The notes: generated from the sequence alone by a model not told the origin. A stretch of 64,000 nt of DNA from Halobellus rarus (GCF_024494595.1 NZ_JANHDI010000011.1:1-64000); one strand, 5' to 3'; shown: positions 1-7,976, counted from the first letter of the stretch. Translations and numbers: made by a program.

Positions 1-267
1 GTCGAGACGCGCTCGAACGCTCCCGATGGGGATCCAGATGGTGATATCGAACTGCTCGTGACCGCCGGCGGTCGGCCGTGGGGGACGTACACGGCCTCGA
101 TCAGACAGGACGACGACCACACAGTCGTCGACGTCGACTGGACCTCGGATCGTCGGTTCGGCCTTCGACGGCTCCCACAGCAGTTCGTCGCCGAACGATA
201 CCGGGCTGACGCACTCGCTGCACAGGGCTATACGGTTGCCGAACGTGAGACCTCACTTCTGTTCTGA
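1..267 (+). CDS. hypothetical protein, C-terminal part (5' end outside window)
   Basis: Frame 1 is open from the first base to a TGA at 265-267, giving about 88 residues. An internal GTG at 58 could start a 69-aa protein, but the frame continues upstream with similar acidic composition, so I read this as the end of a longer gene. It has no cysteine motif or membrane segment. The composition is typical haloarchaeal. I do not recognise the family. Confidence 0.55.
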   Translation, partial: VETRSNAPDGDPDGDIELLVTAGGRPWGTYTASIRQDDDHTVVDVDWTSDRRFGLRRLPQQFVAERYRADALAAQGYTVAERETSLLF

Positions 268-322
268 CGTGTTGAAGATCGATCGGCGGTTGGTCGTGGT
301 GCCCCGACATCGAGAGTTCCTG

Positions 323-826
323 TCACCCCGTGTCGAATCCGCGCTCGCCGAAGGCGTCGAGTGCACGTTCGTACGCCGCCTTCCCGTCGGCCGTATAGAG
401 TGACGGCAGATTCACCCGGCGCTTGTAGGTCGACTCATCGTCCAGGTACGTGATAACGAGTCGTGGTCGTGTCAGTCCCTTCTCACCGCGTGTCGTCGAG
501 ACATCCTCGATATCGTCGAGCGGAATACGATCAGGAGACCGGAATCCTCGAGCGTAGTTCACTCCAACGAGGATAGTGAGAATGCCGAGCAGTCCTGCGA
601 GAAGCAGTCTGTCTCCAGCGCGAATCGCGCTCACGAGCCAACTGATGGCAAACAGCAGTCCAGATACGTACCCGAGGAAAATCGCCTTGCGCCATCGCTC
701 CTCGCTTTGCCAGTACCCCCGATAGAGCGAGCGGGCATACCCGACGGCAGACTCATCGAAGTGGACGGCATCGTCTGTGAGGCGTGCGACTCCGCGCTTC
801 GTTCTGAACGACTCGATGGAGGGCAC
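323..826 (-). CDS. two-TM membrane protein, PH-like cytoplasmic parts
   Basis: This is a 167-aa protein with a GTG start. Two adjacent hydrophobic segments (about residues 48-66 and 73-90) sit between soluble ends. The second half begins with IPLDDIEDV followed by basic and beta-rich sequence (RLVITYLDD), as in the PH-like domains of small haloarchaeal membrane proteins. It is convergent with the gene at the left edge. Function is unknown; the PH-like reading is an inference from pattern only. Confidence 0.6.
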   Translation of the reverse strand: MPSIESFRTKRGVARLTDDAVHFDESAVGYARSLYRGYWQSEERWRKAIFLGYVSGLLFAISWLVSAIRAGDRLLLAGLLGILTILVGVNYARGFRSPDRIPLDDIEDVSTTRGEKGLTRPRLVITYLDDESTYKRRVNLPSLYTADGKAAYERALDAFGERGFDTG

Positions 827-1015
827 GAGAGACTATCGATGCCGAACCGTGGTGTGTGTTGTGATATATTGGATTGAGTGAGTTCTTAGAATTTGACACG
901 GGTCATCTGATGAATATAGAGGGTGAATTCAGTAGGATAATCCCGCGTGGCTCACAGCATCAGTAGTCATCTAATAATCAGTCTTACTACTGTGAATTCA
1001 AAGACCGGTCTTCAA

Positions 1016-1318
1016 TCACCCAATGATGTACTCCGGAGCGAGGAACATAATGGCGAGAAAACAGATCAATACGAGGATGGCTGTGAGACGAAGTAGACCA
1101 GCCGCCCGCCGTCGATTTTTCGGAAGAGATTCAGCAATTCCGGACAGAGCAGTTCCGACGATAAAGAATAGTACCCATGGGACTACTGCTCCAGCCTCGC
1201 CGACACTCCAAGAATACACGAATATACACAAGAAAGAAAGCGACGCGCCAAACTGGATGAGTGAGTTGGGGCGGCCTTGTGGCTCGTTGAACAGAACGTC
1301 GCTAATATAGGGGACCAT
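1016..1318 (-). CDS. small three-TM membrane protein
   Basis: A 100-aa protein with an ATG start. Hydrophobic stretches at about residues 22-38, 44-60 and 75-95 predict three membrane helices; the loop between helices 2 and 3 is basic (KNRRRAAG). I do not recognise the family. A perfect 12-bp palindrome (AAGACCGGTCTT, 1001-1012) lies just past its stop codon. The flanking DNA (830-1015 and 1319-1466) is AT-rich compared with the rest of the window. Confidence 0.55.
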   Translation of the reverse strand: MVPYISDVLFNEPQGRPNSLIQFGASLSFLCIFVYSWSVGEAGAVVPWVLFFIVGTALSGIAESLPKNRRRAAGLLRLTAILVLICFLAIMFLAPEYIIG

Positions 1319-1466
1319 AGTCCATGTATTCCTGCTAAAGATACAAAATGATGACTTAATATGGTTCCATTGGAACGTCTTCTCCCGTGCTACGCGATTC
1401 CACTGCAGGAACTGGGAGGTATAGGTGGTTCTATTTAGCCCCTCAGAATCTCGTTTGACTCAGCGT

Positions 1467-1749
1467 ATGGTCTCTGAGAAAACGAAACTAATTGTGCTCG
1501 CTCTACTAGCAGGAGGTGCATTTAGAGCCGCTGACCTGCAAAAACCATTTTCACTACTCTGGTTCGTTCTTCTATTCGGTAGTTTACTTAGCGGTCTGAC
1601 TCTTGTCGAGGTTCTCAAGAGATATGAATCTGAGAGACAAGCACGAAGTCTCGAGCAGCTGTTTTACCGGTGTAGTATTTCACGAAACTTCGACGTCCAC
1701 TGGAAAGCACTGACCGGTATATCGTTCGGAGAGAGTGCGCGATGTCCCT
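1467..1749 (+). pseudogene. membrane protein gene cut by the TnpB element
   Basis: An ATG at 1467 (a GTG at 1425 is also possible) opens a frame encoding two hydrophobic segments (starting LIVLALLAGG and LLWFVLLFGS) and a basic cytoplasmic tail. From about 1750 the frame runs into the hairpin-rich right end of the neighbouring TnpB element and stops at 1772. The last 7-8 codons therefore come from the insertion sequence. I infer a gene truncated by insertion; the missing 3' part is not visible in this window. Confidence 0.5.
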
Positions 1750-1826
1750 TGACCTCCGCCACATCAGTTTGATGTGGAAAGCCCGCCACGGGATTTCACG
1801 CTGAGCGGTTGCTCAGCTCTACGGTT
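1750..1826 (-). ncRNA. probable omega/reRNA scaffold and IS right end
   Basis: Reading past the tnpB stop on the minus strand there are three stem-loops: CTGAGC/GCTCAG (1801-1816), a 4+4-bp stem with one mismatch (1777-1797), and a perfect 8-bp stem CCACATCA/TGATGTGG (1759-1777). GGAGGTCA follows. TnpB proteins use an RNA from this part of the element whose 3' extension into flanking DNA is the guide, and sense-overlapping RNAs of IS1341 elements are known in haloarchaea. The guide here would start at about 1749 and read leftward into the truncated membrane-protein gene. Confidence 0.6.
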
Positions 1827-3065
1827 TCAAGACGCATACGTTCCAAGCGTCGCCTGCTGGGTTTCAGCATCGGCTTGGCTGTCTTGTGGCCCGGTCAACG
1901 AGGCCCCATCCTCAGCCGAGTCATCGTCGTTCTCGTGTTCTCTGGAACGACTCTCTCCGCTGAGGTAGCGATCTGCGATGTTGAGTGCGGCGTTGATGTC
2001 TGCCTGGTACTCTTCGATCCAACAGGCGTCGTTGGAGCACCTGAACGTCGCCTGTTGAGGCCGGGTTCCCCCCTCACCGCACATATGGCACTCTTGAGAG
2101 GTATTCCGCGGGTCGACTGTCACAATGGGGATCCCTCTTTCTACAGCTTTGTACGTGATCTGTGCGTGGAGTTTTGCGAATCCCCAGCCGTGAAGCCGGC
2201 GATTCATGTAGTCCCCGTAGTCCATCGACTCCTGGATGTAGGTGAGGTCCTCGAGCACGAGAACCGGCGTCTCGACTGACTCAGCGTACTCCACCACTTC
2301 CCTGGTGACGGTGTGGAGGATATCGTCGATTTGCGCCCACAACTCGTCGCCAAAGGTGTCTGCAATCCGTTCGCTCTCACGACTTTGGAGTCGCCGCATC
2401 GTGGTGAAGTAGCGCTTACGGAGTCGACGAACAGTCTTCCCTTCATCTGTCCAGAGTTCAGGGTTTGTCGGGGACCCATGCTCGTCGCGGTGACACACCG
2501 TGACGAGACTTGCTTCCCCGATATCGACGCCAATGGGGGTGCGTTCTTCGGCGGGAACATCGGAGTTGAGCGGGATGTCACGGGTCGCGATGAGATGGAA
2601 ATACCACGTTCCCTCCTGCTTGAGCAAGCGACCTTCCCCCACGTCTGCGTCGCCAGCAATCACTGCTTCAAGCCAATCCCGTTGCTCAGGGTTCGGCTGT
2701 GCTGGTACCCAGAGGTGGTAGTCTTCGTGGTGTGGGATCTTGACGTACCACTCGATCGTGTTTTCGGGCTTGTGGTCGATCTTCACCCCCTCGTTCGTGA
2801 AGCGGACAGGGTGATCGTCACTGAGTTCATTTGCCCCATAGGTCGTTGTTAGCTGCGGGACGTACCGCTTCAGGGCGTTCTTCGCGTAACTGCTCAGCTG
2901 GTAGTCACCCACGATTTCGTTCGTTTCTCCCAAGGTGGTACAATGGGCGTCGAAGGCCTCTTGGAGCGCCTGCTGGTAGGCCGCCCGCGTCTCGCGGAAC
3001 TTCTCCCGTTTGTGAGCGTTTGGGTCTACCAGCTTCAGTTCCAGCGTTTTTGTGAGTTCAGTCAC
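1827..3065 (-). CDS. tnpB: RNA-guided endonuclease TnpB (IS1341 type)
   Basis: A 412-aa protein with a GTG start. The N-terminal part is the helical RNA/DNA-binding region. The RuvC-like part has all three acidic positions: Asp in GVDIGEAS, Glu in LVLEDLTY and Asp in QADINAALN. A zinc ribbon (CHMCG, then CSNDAC) sits between the second and third. The length is normal. It should cut DNA with a guide RNA from the element's right end. The start overlaps a 24-codon ORF by 4 nt (GTGA). Complete catalytic residues suggest it is active, unlike the second TnpB in the window. Confidence 0.9.
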   Translation of the reverse strand: MTELTKTLELKLVDPNAHKREKFRETRAAYQQALQEAFDAHCTTLGETNEIVGDYQLSSYAKNALKRYVPQLTTTYGANELSDDHPVRFTNEGVKIDHKPENTIEWYVKIPHHEDYHLWVPAQPNPEQRDWLEAVIAGDADVGEGRLLKQEGTWYFHLIATRDIPLNSDVPAEERTPIGVDIGEASLVTVCHRDEHGSPTNPELWTDEGKTVRRLRKRYFTTMRRLQSRESERIADTFGDELWAQIDDILHTVTREVVEYAESVETPVLVLEDLTYIQESMDYGDYMNRRLHGWGFAKLHAQITYKAVERGIPIVTVDPRNTSQECHMCGEGGTRPQQATFRCSNDACWIEEYQADINAALNIADRYLSGESRSREHENDDDSAEDGASLTGPQDSQADAETQQATLGTYAS

Positions 3066-3136
3066 GACTCATCACCCTCTGATACTGACTGGTCGTCTTG
3101 GAGGGCCAACCAGCGCGCTGTCGAACTCGCCCGCAT
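3062..3136 (-). CDS. possible 24-aa ORF coupled to tnpB
   Basis: A short ORF starting MRASSTARW and ending in a TGA that overlaps the tnpB GTG by 4 nt. It sits about 36 nt after one of the nine shared leader hairpins (3172-3201), which is the main reason to think it is read. The second TnpB element has a comparable coupled small gene (22880-23056), but the two sequences are unrelated. It may equally be only a leader. Confidence 0.3.
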   Translation of the reverse strand: MRASSTARWLALQDDQSVSEGDES

Positions 3137-3171
3137 CTGGTTTGCCCCACGGAGGCCGTCCACGACTGGTT

Positions 3172-3201
3172 CGCCCCGCACCCCTCTTGGGGCGATAAAC
3201 A
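3172..3201 (-). promoter_or_regulatory. shared leader element, copy before the tnpB unit
   Basis: In the minus direction: TGTTTATC (3201-3194), then a 6-bp stem CGCCCC/GGGGCG (3172-3177 with 3189-3194) whose loop holds a second CCCC run. This is one of nine copies that share the order box, GC-rich stem-loop, start codon. Confidence 0.6.
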
Positions 3202-3243
3202 CTCTCCGACCCGATCCACCCAAATTCCTCATTGCGACGCCGC

Positions 3244-3432
3244 TCAGGACTCGACCTGTGTATCGGCGTCCTCGCCGTGTTGTGGTTGGGTGAGTAGACT
3301 CACGTTCTGGAGGAGTGTCCTCGCTGCCTCGATCCGCTCCTGATCGGCGTCGTCGAGTCCGGCCGTCTCGATGCGCTTGAGATTGGTGAGTGAGCGATGA
3401 AGTCGATATCCGGGCGTGTTGCGTGGGTCCAT
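3244..3432 (-). CDS. small hypothetical haloarchaeal protein (62 aa)
   Basis: An ATG start and a charged, mostly helical sequence (RLHRSLTNLKRIE, then DDADQERIEAARTLL) with an acidic tail. No membrane segment or metal site. The codon use and composition are those of a real haloarchaeal gene. A shared leader hairpin begins only 6 nt upstream of the start and the 42-bp dyad lies behind it. Function unknown. Confidence 0.6.
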   Translation of the reverse strand: MDPRNTPGYRLHRSLTNLKRIETAGLDDADQERIEAARTLLQNVSLLTQPQHGEDADTQVES

Positions 3433-3437
3433 GTGAA

Positions 3438-3468
3438 GCGCCTCGCCGATTCACGGCGCAGAGAAACA
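3438..3468 (-). promoter_or_regulatory. shared leader element, copy before the 62-aa gene
   Basis: Minus direction: TGTTTCTC (3468-3461), then a stem CGCCG/CGGCG (3444-3448 with 3454-3458, loop of 5), or the longer pairing GCGCC/GGCGC. The ATG follows at 3432. Confidence 0.6.
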
Positions 3469-3506
3469 TCTCCGGCTGCGGGTAGCTGTCGGACTGGGTC
3501 TGCTCG

Positions 3507-3548
3507 TTAACCAACATTGGTGTATCTCTATGTCGCGATGTTGGTTAA
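3507..3548. repeat. 42-bp dyad, copy 1 (11-bp arms)
   Basis: TTAACCAACAT at 3507-3517 is the exact reverse complement of 3538-3548; the spacer is 20 bp. The right arm contains the stop codon of the truncated zinc-ribbon gene. A second copy with the same overall length is at 28697-28738. The arm centres are 31-32 bp apart, about three helical turns, which fits two protein dimers on one face of the DNA. A hairpin in RNA is the alternative. Confidence 0.7.
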
Positions 3549-4315
3549 GGCGAGTCCTGACCCGCTTTGCTGGGTCCGTAGCGAGTCGAGCCACACACCC
3601 GACACTCCCAGATCGGTTGCCCCGTCCACGCCGCATCCGGGATCGACTCGTGGGTCTTGAACCGATGGTCAGTCGCCCGTCCACAGGTTTGACAGTCGAG
3701 TTCCTGCGTCGTCGGTACCGACGACGCCTGCCGATCAGCCCCAGCTTCGCCAGTAGATTCGGTCAGCGCGATCGCTGGAACCAGCCACACCGCGTCGTCG
3801 GCGTCGTCGAGGACCGCGTCGAGACGCGACTTGTCGCGGATGCCGTCCCCACGCTGGTCGTAGAGCCGCGTCGGGCCCTGCTTCGGACGTTCCGAGGCTT
3901 CCTGCCCGTGCCACTCAGTCCGGTCACGGGCGGCACTGAGAAGCCGCTCTCCCTCCTCTGACGACACCTGTACCGCGTCGGGGAGTGAGGGCCATTGCTC
4001 GACCAGCTGGCGCGCTGGCGCCTCGTCGAGGTCGTAGATGAGTGTGTAGTCGTCGACGGCCGGCTCCGCCTCGTTGGCGGAGAGGAGGTTCGCCGCGGCG
4101 CCGCCCTTCGCCACGGCGCCGTAGAACGTGATCGACTCGACGACCAGGTGGACGATGCCGAGGACCGTCGTCGACGCTGCCTCGTTCGTGCTAGTGGCGT
4201 CACTTCCGAGATGGTTAGTGAGACAGAACCGGCATTTCGTCTGGCCGTCTGGGATTGACGCCCCACACGACTGGCACTCGCCGTCGATTACCGTCGGCGC
4301 ATCGGGGTAGCCACC
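3545..4315 (-). pseudogene. zinc-ribbon protein gene lacking its 5' end
   Basis: The frame encodes two zinc ribbons: CQSCGASIPD...CRFC near the start and CQTCG...CRVCG near the end, with an acidic middle. It resembles a family found on haloarchaeal accessory elements, often annotated as biosurfactant protein 1 (from memory, not searched). No plausible start codon lies before YPDAPTVIDG. Upstream the frame runs straight into the IS end at 4393-4421 and then the 3' end of the FAD oxidoreductase gene. I infer that the 5' end was lost in an IS-linked rearrangement. Confidence 0.55.
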
Positions 4316-4392
4316 AGCGCTCGTCGCGACGCGTTGCCGCCGGGGGGCACCCTCACAGCCGTCGTCCAGCCTCGCGTCCGGAATGTGGGACG

Positions 4393-4421
4393 CCTCGCCG
4401 TTTACGGCGAGGAGGATGTCA
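4393..4421 (+). mobile_element. orphan right end of an IS1341-type element
   Basis: A perfect 8-bp hairpin CCTCGCCG-TTTA-CGGCGAGG (4393-4412) is followed by AGGATGTCA. The same design, terminal hairpin then GGATGTC or GGAGGTCA, ends both TnpB elements in this window. No tnpB is attached, so this is a remnant; its scaffold would extend leftward to about 4320 on the plus strand. It lies exactly at the stop codon of the FAD oxidoreductase gene. Confidence 0.55.
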
Positions 4422-5831
4422 CTTGGACGGTTCGACGTTGTGATTGAGCTGGAACAGGTTCTCTTGGTCCCACTCGTTTTTGACTTCGACCAACCGCTCG
4501 TAGTTCTCGCCGTAGGCAGCCTGCTCGTCACCGTCTTCCTCGGGGACGAAGTTGGCGTAGACGCCGCCGGTCGCATAAGGAGCCATCGCCTCGTGTATCT
4601 CGCGAGTCCACGCGATACACTCCTCGTCCTGTTTGGGGTTCTCCCACTGCGTGTGGAGGACCATCGTGAACTCGAAGTTGCGGTGGGGGTAGGCAGTCGC
4701 GTCGACGGGTTTCTCGTTCATCGCGCCGCCGAGGTGTGGAATAGCGATCTCCGTCTCCGGGGTTGGGATCGTCTTCCCGTACTCTATGAACGTCTCTATC
4801 ATCCCATCGGTCATCTCGTCGAAGTTGTGGGACTTCCAGTAGTGCCGGTTGCCGGCCGGGGCCAGACCGTCGAATGCCTGTTGCCAGCCGGTGTAAGGGT
4901 GTGGACCGACCGCGTCGGCGATCGGATCACCGACGTCACGGATTGGCTGAAGTGCCTCCTCGCCCTCTTCCATATCGCCGGCGTAGAACGTCGCCAGGAT
5001 GACGACTTTCCGGCCGTGCCACTCCTCGGGGATGAACGGAAGTGGTGGCGCGTGCCGGATGACACACCAGACCGTCGCATCATTGGGAGCGTCCGCGGCG
5101 AACTTCCGGTAGCCCTCGAGAACCGTCTTGGCGTCGTCAAACGGATGAACAATTGGTCCGGACAACACGGTCGGACCGACCTCGTGCAGTTGGAACTCGA
5201 AAGACGTGACAATGCCGAAATTCCCGCTGCCACCTCTGAGACCCCAAAAGAGATCCTCGTTTTCGTCCTCGCTTGCGTGGACAAGTTCAGCGTCGGCAGT
5301 TACGACATCAGCCGAGATCAGGTTATCGACAGTTAGTCCGTGCTTCCGCGAGAGCCACCCCCACCCACCGCCAAGTGTAAGGCCGGCGATCCCCGTCGTC
5401 GAGTTGTATCCGACAGGCGTGGCGAGGCCGAACGCTTGGGTCTCGTGATCCAGTTCATTAAGTACGACACCTGGTTCGACACGGGCAGTTTTCGCGCTTG
5501 GATCGACGCGAACTGACTTCATTGGCGACAAGTCAATCATCAGGGCATCGTCTTCAACGGCCCTACCGGCTATGTTGTGACCACCACCTTTCACCGAAAT
5601 GAGGTAGTCTTGTTCTTTTGCGAACGCAACTGCACTCATGACATCTGCGGTGCCAGCACACCGAACAATCAGCGCCGGATATTCATCAATCATCCCGTTC
5701 CAGACCGTGCGTGCCTCATCGTACCCATCGTCACCCGCTTGGAGAACTGCCCCACGAATTCCGTCTGCGAATTCAGCGACGGTATCGTCGGTTTCTGTAG
5801 CTGTCACAGCAACCCTCGGGCGGGCGACCAC
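4419..5831 (-). CDS. FAD-binding oxidoreductase, berberine-bridge type
   Basis: A 470-aa protein with a GTG start. The FAD-binding PCMH-type domain is clear: GGGHNIAG near residue 84 holds the histidine that usually carries covalent FAD, and TGIAGLTLGGGWGWLSRKHG follows. The usual cysteine of bicovalent members is not at the expected place, so mono-covalent FAD is more likely. The C-terminal end (NLFQLNHNV) matches the BBE tail. Substrates in this family are sugars, alkaloids or other alcohols; the substrate here is unknown. The stop codon touches an orphan IS end, but the protein looks complete. Confidence 0.85.
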   Translation of the reverse strand: MVARPRVAVTATETDDTVAEFADGIRGAVLQAGDDGYDEARTVWNGMIDEYPALIVRCAGTADVMSAVAFAKEQDYLISVKGGGHNIAGRAVEDDALMIDLSPMKSVRVDPSAKTARVEPGVVLNELDHETQAFGLATPVGYNSTTGIAGLTLGGGWGWLSRKHGLTVDNLISADVVTADAELVHASEDENEDLFWGLRGGSGNFGIVTSFEFQLHEVGPTVLSGPIVHPFDDAKTVLEGYRKFAADAPNDATVWCVIRHAPPLPFIPEEWHGRKVVILATFYAGDMEEGEEALQPIRDVGDPIADAVGPHPYTGWQQAFDGLAPAGNRHYWKSHNFDEMTDGMIETFIEYGKTIPTPETEIAIPHLGGAMNEKPVDATAYPHRNFEFTMVLHTQWENPKQDEECIAWTREIHEAMAPYATGGVYANFVPEEDGDEQAAYGENYERLVEVKNEWDQENLFQLNHNVEPSK

Positions 5832-5832
5832 T

Positions 5833-5872
5833 TTGTAAGAAGGTAGATATTCATATTATGAATAGCTTACAA
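5833..5872. promoter_or_regulatory. nested dyad upstream of the FAD oxidoreductase
   Basis: Outer arms TTGTAAG (5833-5839) and CTTACAA (5866-5872) enclose inner arms TATTCAT (5848-5854) and ATGAATA (5858-5864). It begins 2 nt before the GTG start and is AT-rich, so it overlaps the likely promoter. A repressor site is probable. Confidence 0.5.
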
Positions 5873-5931
5873 GTGATGGCTCAGATATACTCATTCAGGC
5901 CTAAGAGAGTGAAAGCGTCAAGACTGACATT

Positions 5932-6429
5932 CTAAAAGTCAGCACGCCTACTTAATAACTCGTCTCTAATCCCGTCCCACGGCGGGTTTGAGGCGCTATT
6001 CACTTGCTCTATGTCGTCGTCCTCGTACGCTGCCCGCCACATCGCATGAACTGCACGCGTCACGAGTGACACCTCGGTCACGTCGATACAGGACGATTCG
6101 GCGCCCGTTGTTGCGGCTTCAGGCGGCCGGTGGAAATGGATTTCGGGAGAGTGTGTATTTGGGTGGCGATCGAAGCGCCAATTGACGTCGTCGCTATCGA
6201 CGTAATGGAACGAGTACATCCCCAATTCGCTCCATTGGATATCGAGTCGAGCGCTCTCGGCGTTGCCAAGCCCGTCGCTGAGACTGATCTGCAGTTCCGT
6301 GGGGGCGACGACGTCGTCGTACCCCGTGGCGTCGACGAGCGGTTCGAGTTCGAGCCAGCAGTCACGAATCCGCTGGAGCGCCGGGAGATAGATCGGCCCG
6401 AACTCGCCGGCTCGGTCGTCGTCGCTCAT
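5932..6429 (-). CDS. probable toxin, TumE/DUF6516-like
   Basis: A 165-aa protein whose ATG overlaps the stop of the upstream HTH gene by 4 nt. The middle has YSFHYVDSDDVNWRFDRHP followed by a histidine-rich HSPEIHFHRPPEA; this pattern of Arg/Asp then clustered histidines resembles TumE-type toxins. The gene order (HTH gene first, tightly coupled) is that of a toxin-antitoxin unit with its own operator. The family call is by pattern only. It could instead be an uncharacterised partner of the HTH protein. Confidence 0.5.
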   Translation of the reverse strand: MSDDDRAGEFGPIYLPALQRIRDCWLELEPLVDATGYDDVVAPTELQISLSDGLGNAESARLDIQWSELGMYSFHYVDSDDVNWRFDRHPNTHSPEIHFHRPPEAATTGAESSCIDVTEVSLVTRAVHAMWRAAYEDDDIEQVNSASNPPWDGIRDELLSRRADF

Positions 6430-6938
6430 ACCGCGAGCTGGTGGCTGGCCTCGTCATAGGCGAGTGCCGCTTGGGCGACGGCAAGGTTCTGTCGCGTCGT
6501 TCGCCACGCAGTGAGGTCATCCCAGCCGTCCGTCTCGTCGGCGTCAAGTTGCTGGGCGAGTTCTTCGGGAGAGACTACGTCGTATCGGTCCTCATAGCGC
6601 CGGATCTTGGCTTTCATCTCCTTGATACCCTCGAGCAACTCCGTCCGATTCGCCTCGTCACGCAGCTCACGGATCCGGGACATCAAAACCCGGTCGCTAT
6701 TGCGCTTATACAGCGTTGTTTGGCCGTCCTGTTCCGTCTCGGCGAACCCGGTGTTCACGAGCGCCTTGCAGTGGCGACGCGCCGTCGGCTCGCTCACGAG
6801 CGCTCGATCGGCGATCTCGGCGGCCGATTGCCCATCGTGGGTCTGTTCGACGATTTCGTACACCCGCTCGAACGGCGTGGTCTCCGCTTTCCAGTCCGCT
6901 TTGACTTGCTCGTTGACGTCGTCCCACGTCTCGGTCAT
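6426..6938 (-). CDS. winged-helix regulator, probable antitoxin
   Basis: I chose the ATG at 6938 (MTETWDDV); an upstream ATG at 6965 falls too close to the operator. The 170-aa protein has an N-terminal winged helix (QSAAEIADRALVSEPTARRHCKAL, then a wing at QDGQTTLYKR) and a long helical second half likely for dimerisation or toxin binding. It resembles the haloarchaeal DUF7342 group. It overlaps the downstream toxin-like gene by 4 nt. A perfect dyad at 6966-6986 suggests autoregulation. Confidence 0.65.
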   Translation of the reverse strand: MTETWDDVNEQVKADWKAETTPFERVYEIVEQTHDGQSAAEIADRALVSEPTARRHCKALVNTGFAETEQDGQTTLYKRNSDRVLMSRIRELRDEANRTELLEGIKEMKAKIRRYEDRYDVVSPEELAQQLDADETDGWDDLTAWRTTRQNLAVAQAALAYDEASHQLAV

Positions 6939-6965
6939 ACTGGGTGCTACACGGTCGAGAAACAA

Positions 6966-6986
6966 ATAGTTTCCTGAAAAAACTAT
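6966..6986. promoter_or_regulatory. operator-like dyad of the toxin-antitoxin unit
   Basis: ATAGTTT (6966-6972), a 7-bp spacer, then AAACTAT (6980-6986), 28-48 nt before the ATG at 6938. This is where the TATA/BRE region should lie, so a bound protein would block initiation. The encoded winged-helix protein is the obvious candidate. Confidence 0.55.
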
Positions 6987-7015
6987 CTAACGGTAGTAGT
7001 TGTACAGGTGCGTTG

Positions 7016-7939
7016 TCAGGCTACATACTCCTCTAACGTCTCGTGATGCGTCCGAACCGTGGTTGGCGTGACGTTCCCGGACTCGGCGACGTCACCTTGC
7101 GTCACCCACTTCTCCTGTTCCTGTCCCGCTTTGTAGAGGCAGGCCGCGGCGAACCCGGCCGGATGGACGCCCGTCGTCACGCCGCGCTCCTCGGCCTCTT
7201 CCGCGAGGGCTCGGGCCCGCTGTCGGATCCTGTCCGGACACTCGAGATCCGAGGCGAGGCGCGGCACGAATATGCTGGGGGAGACGGGCTCAGCGGGGAG
7301 GCCCAGCTCTTCGTTCAGCGTTTTGTACGCGTTCGTAACTCTCGACTCCGCCACGCGGGCCATCTCGCTGACGTCGTCCACTAACCGCGAGAGGCCGTTG
7401 CACCGGCAGGCCCCGTAGACGCTGGCCGCGGCGATGGCCTCGATGGATCTGCCACGAAGCTCCTCGTTCTGTGCGCTTCGGAAGAGCTGACACGCCTGGT
7501 CGCGGACCGAACCGGAGAGTTCGAGCGCACTCGCCAACCGGCGCACTTCGCCCAGTCCGTGGGCGAGATTCCGTTCTGCTTTCGACCGCCAGCGACCTCG
7601 GGTCTGCTCACGGCGCATCCGGGCGAGTCGCCGTCGCTTCTGTCCGGAGAGTTCGTTCCCGTTCGCGTCGGTGCCGTAACCGATTTCCGTCGACAGGCCG
7701 CGATCGTGGCGAGCGGCAGTGAGCGGCGCGCCCGTTCGTTCGCACTCCTCGTCGTCGTACGCCCGCCACTCCGGCCCGTGATCGATACGCTGTTCTTCGA
7801 TGACCAGGCCACAGTCCTCGCAGACCGTTTCGACCGCGTTCGTGGTGACTCGCCCCTCGCACTCGGGGCATTGGTTTGCACTCGATTCCGTTTGGACGTC
7901 TTCGTCGAATCCGCTCTCGTAGATGTCTCTGGTTGCCAT
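7016..7939 (-). CDS. tfb: transcription initiation factor IIB (TFB), accessory copy
   Basis: I chose the ATG at 7939 (MATRDIYESG), giving 307 aa, normal for TFB. An N-terminal zinc ribbon (CPEC...CEDCG) is followed by the B-finger/linker and two cyclin-like repeats (RSIEAIAAASVYGACR and GVHPAGFAAACLYKA). It recruits RNA polymerase to TBP-bound promoters. Haloarchaea carry many TFBs; this one lies on the accessory element and may direct its genes to their own promoters. A shared leader hairpin precedes it. Confidence 0.9.
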   Translation of the reverse strand: MATRDIYESGFDEDVQTESSANQCPECEGRVTTNAVETVCEDCGLVIEEQRIDHGPEWRAYDDEECERTGAPLTAARHDRGLSTEIGYGTDANGNELSGQKRRRLARMRREQTRGRWRSKAERNLAHGLGEVRRLASALELSGSVRDQACQLFRSAQNEELRGRSIEAIAAASVYGACRCNGLSRLVDDVSEMARVAESRVTNAYKTLNEELGLPAEPVSPSIFVPRLASDLECPDRIRQRARALAEEAEERGVTTGVHPAGFAAACLYKAGQEQEKWVTQGDVAESGNVTPTTVRTHHETLEEYVA

Positions 7940-7976
7940 CGTTCTCACCGTGTTTCGGGAACCCGCCAGTACAGCG

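Larger units (their letters stand above)
1750..3136 (-). mobile_element. IS1341-type (IS200/IS605 family) element, tnpB only
   Basis: The element carries tnpB without a tnpA. Its right end is clear: the 3' flank of tnpB holds three hairpins and finishes, on the minus strand, with GGAGGTCA at 1757-1750. This is close to the GGATGTC end seen at the two other IS ends in the window (about 21563 and 4414). The left end is not clear. I give the start of the small upstream ORF as a working limit; the real end may lie near the leader hairpin at 3172-3201. Confidence 0.6.

Noticed and set aside
3507-3548. Dyad considered as a tyrosine-recombinase core site
   Set aside because: Such sites have 6-8 bp between arms; here 20-22 bp, and no integrase gene is present.
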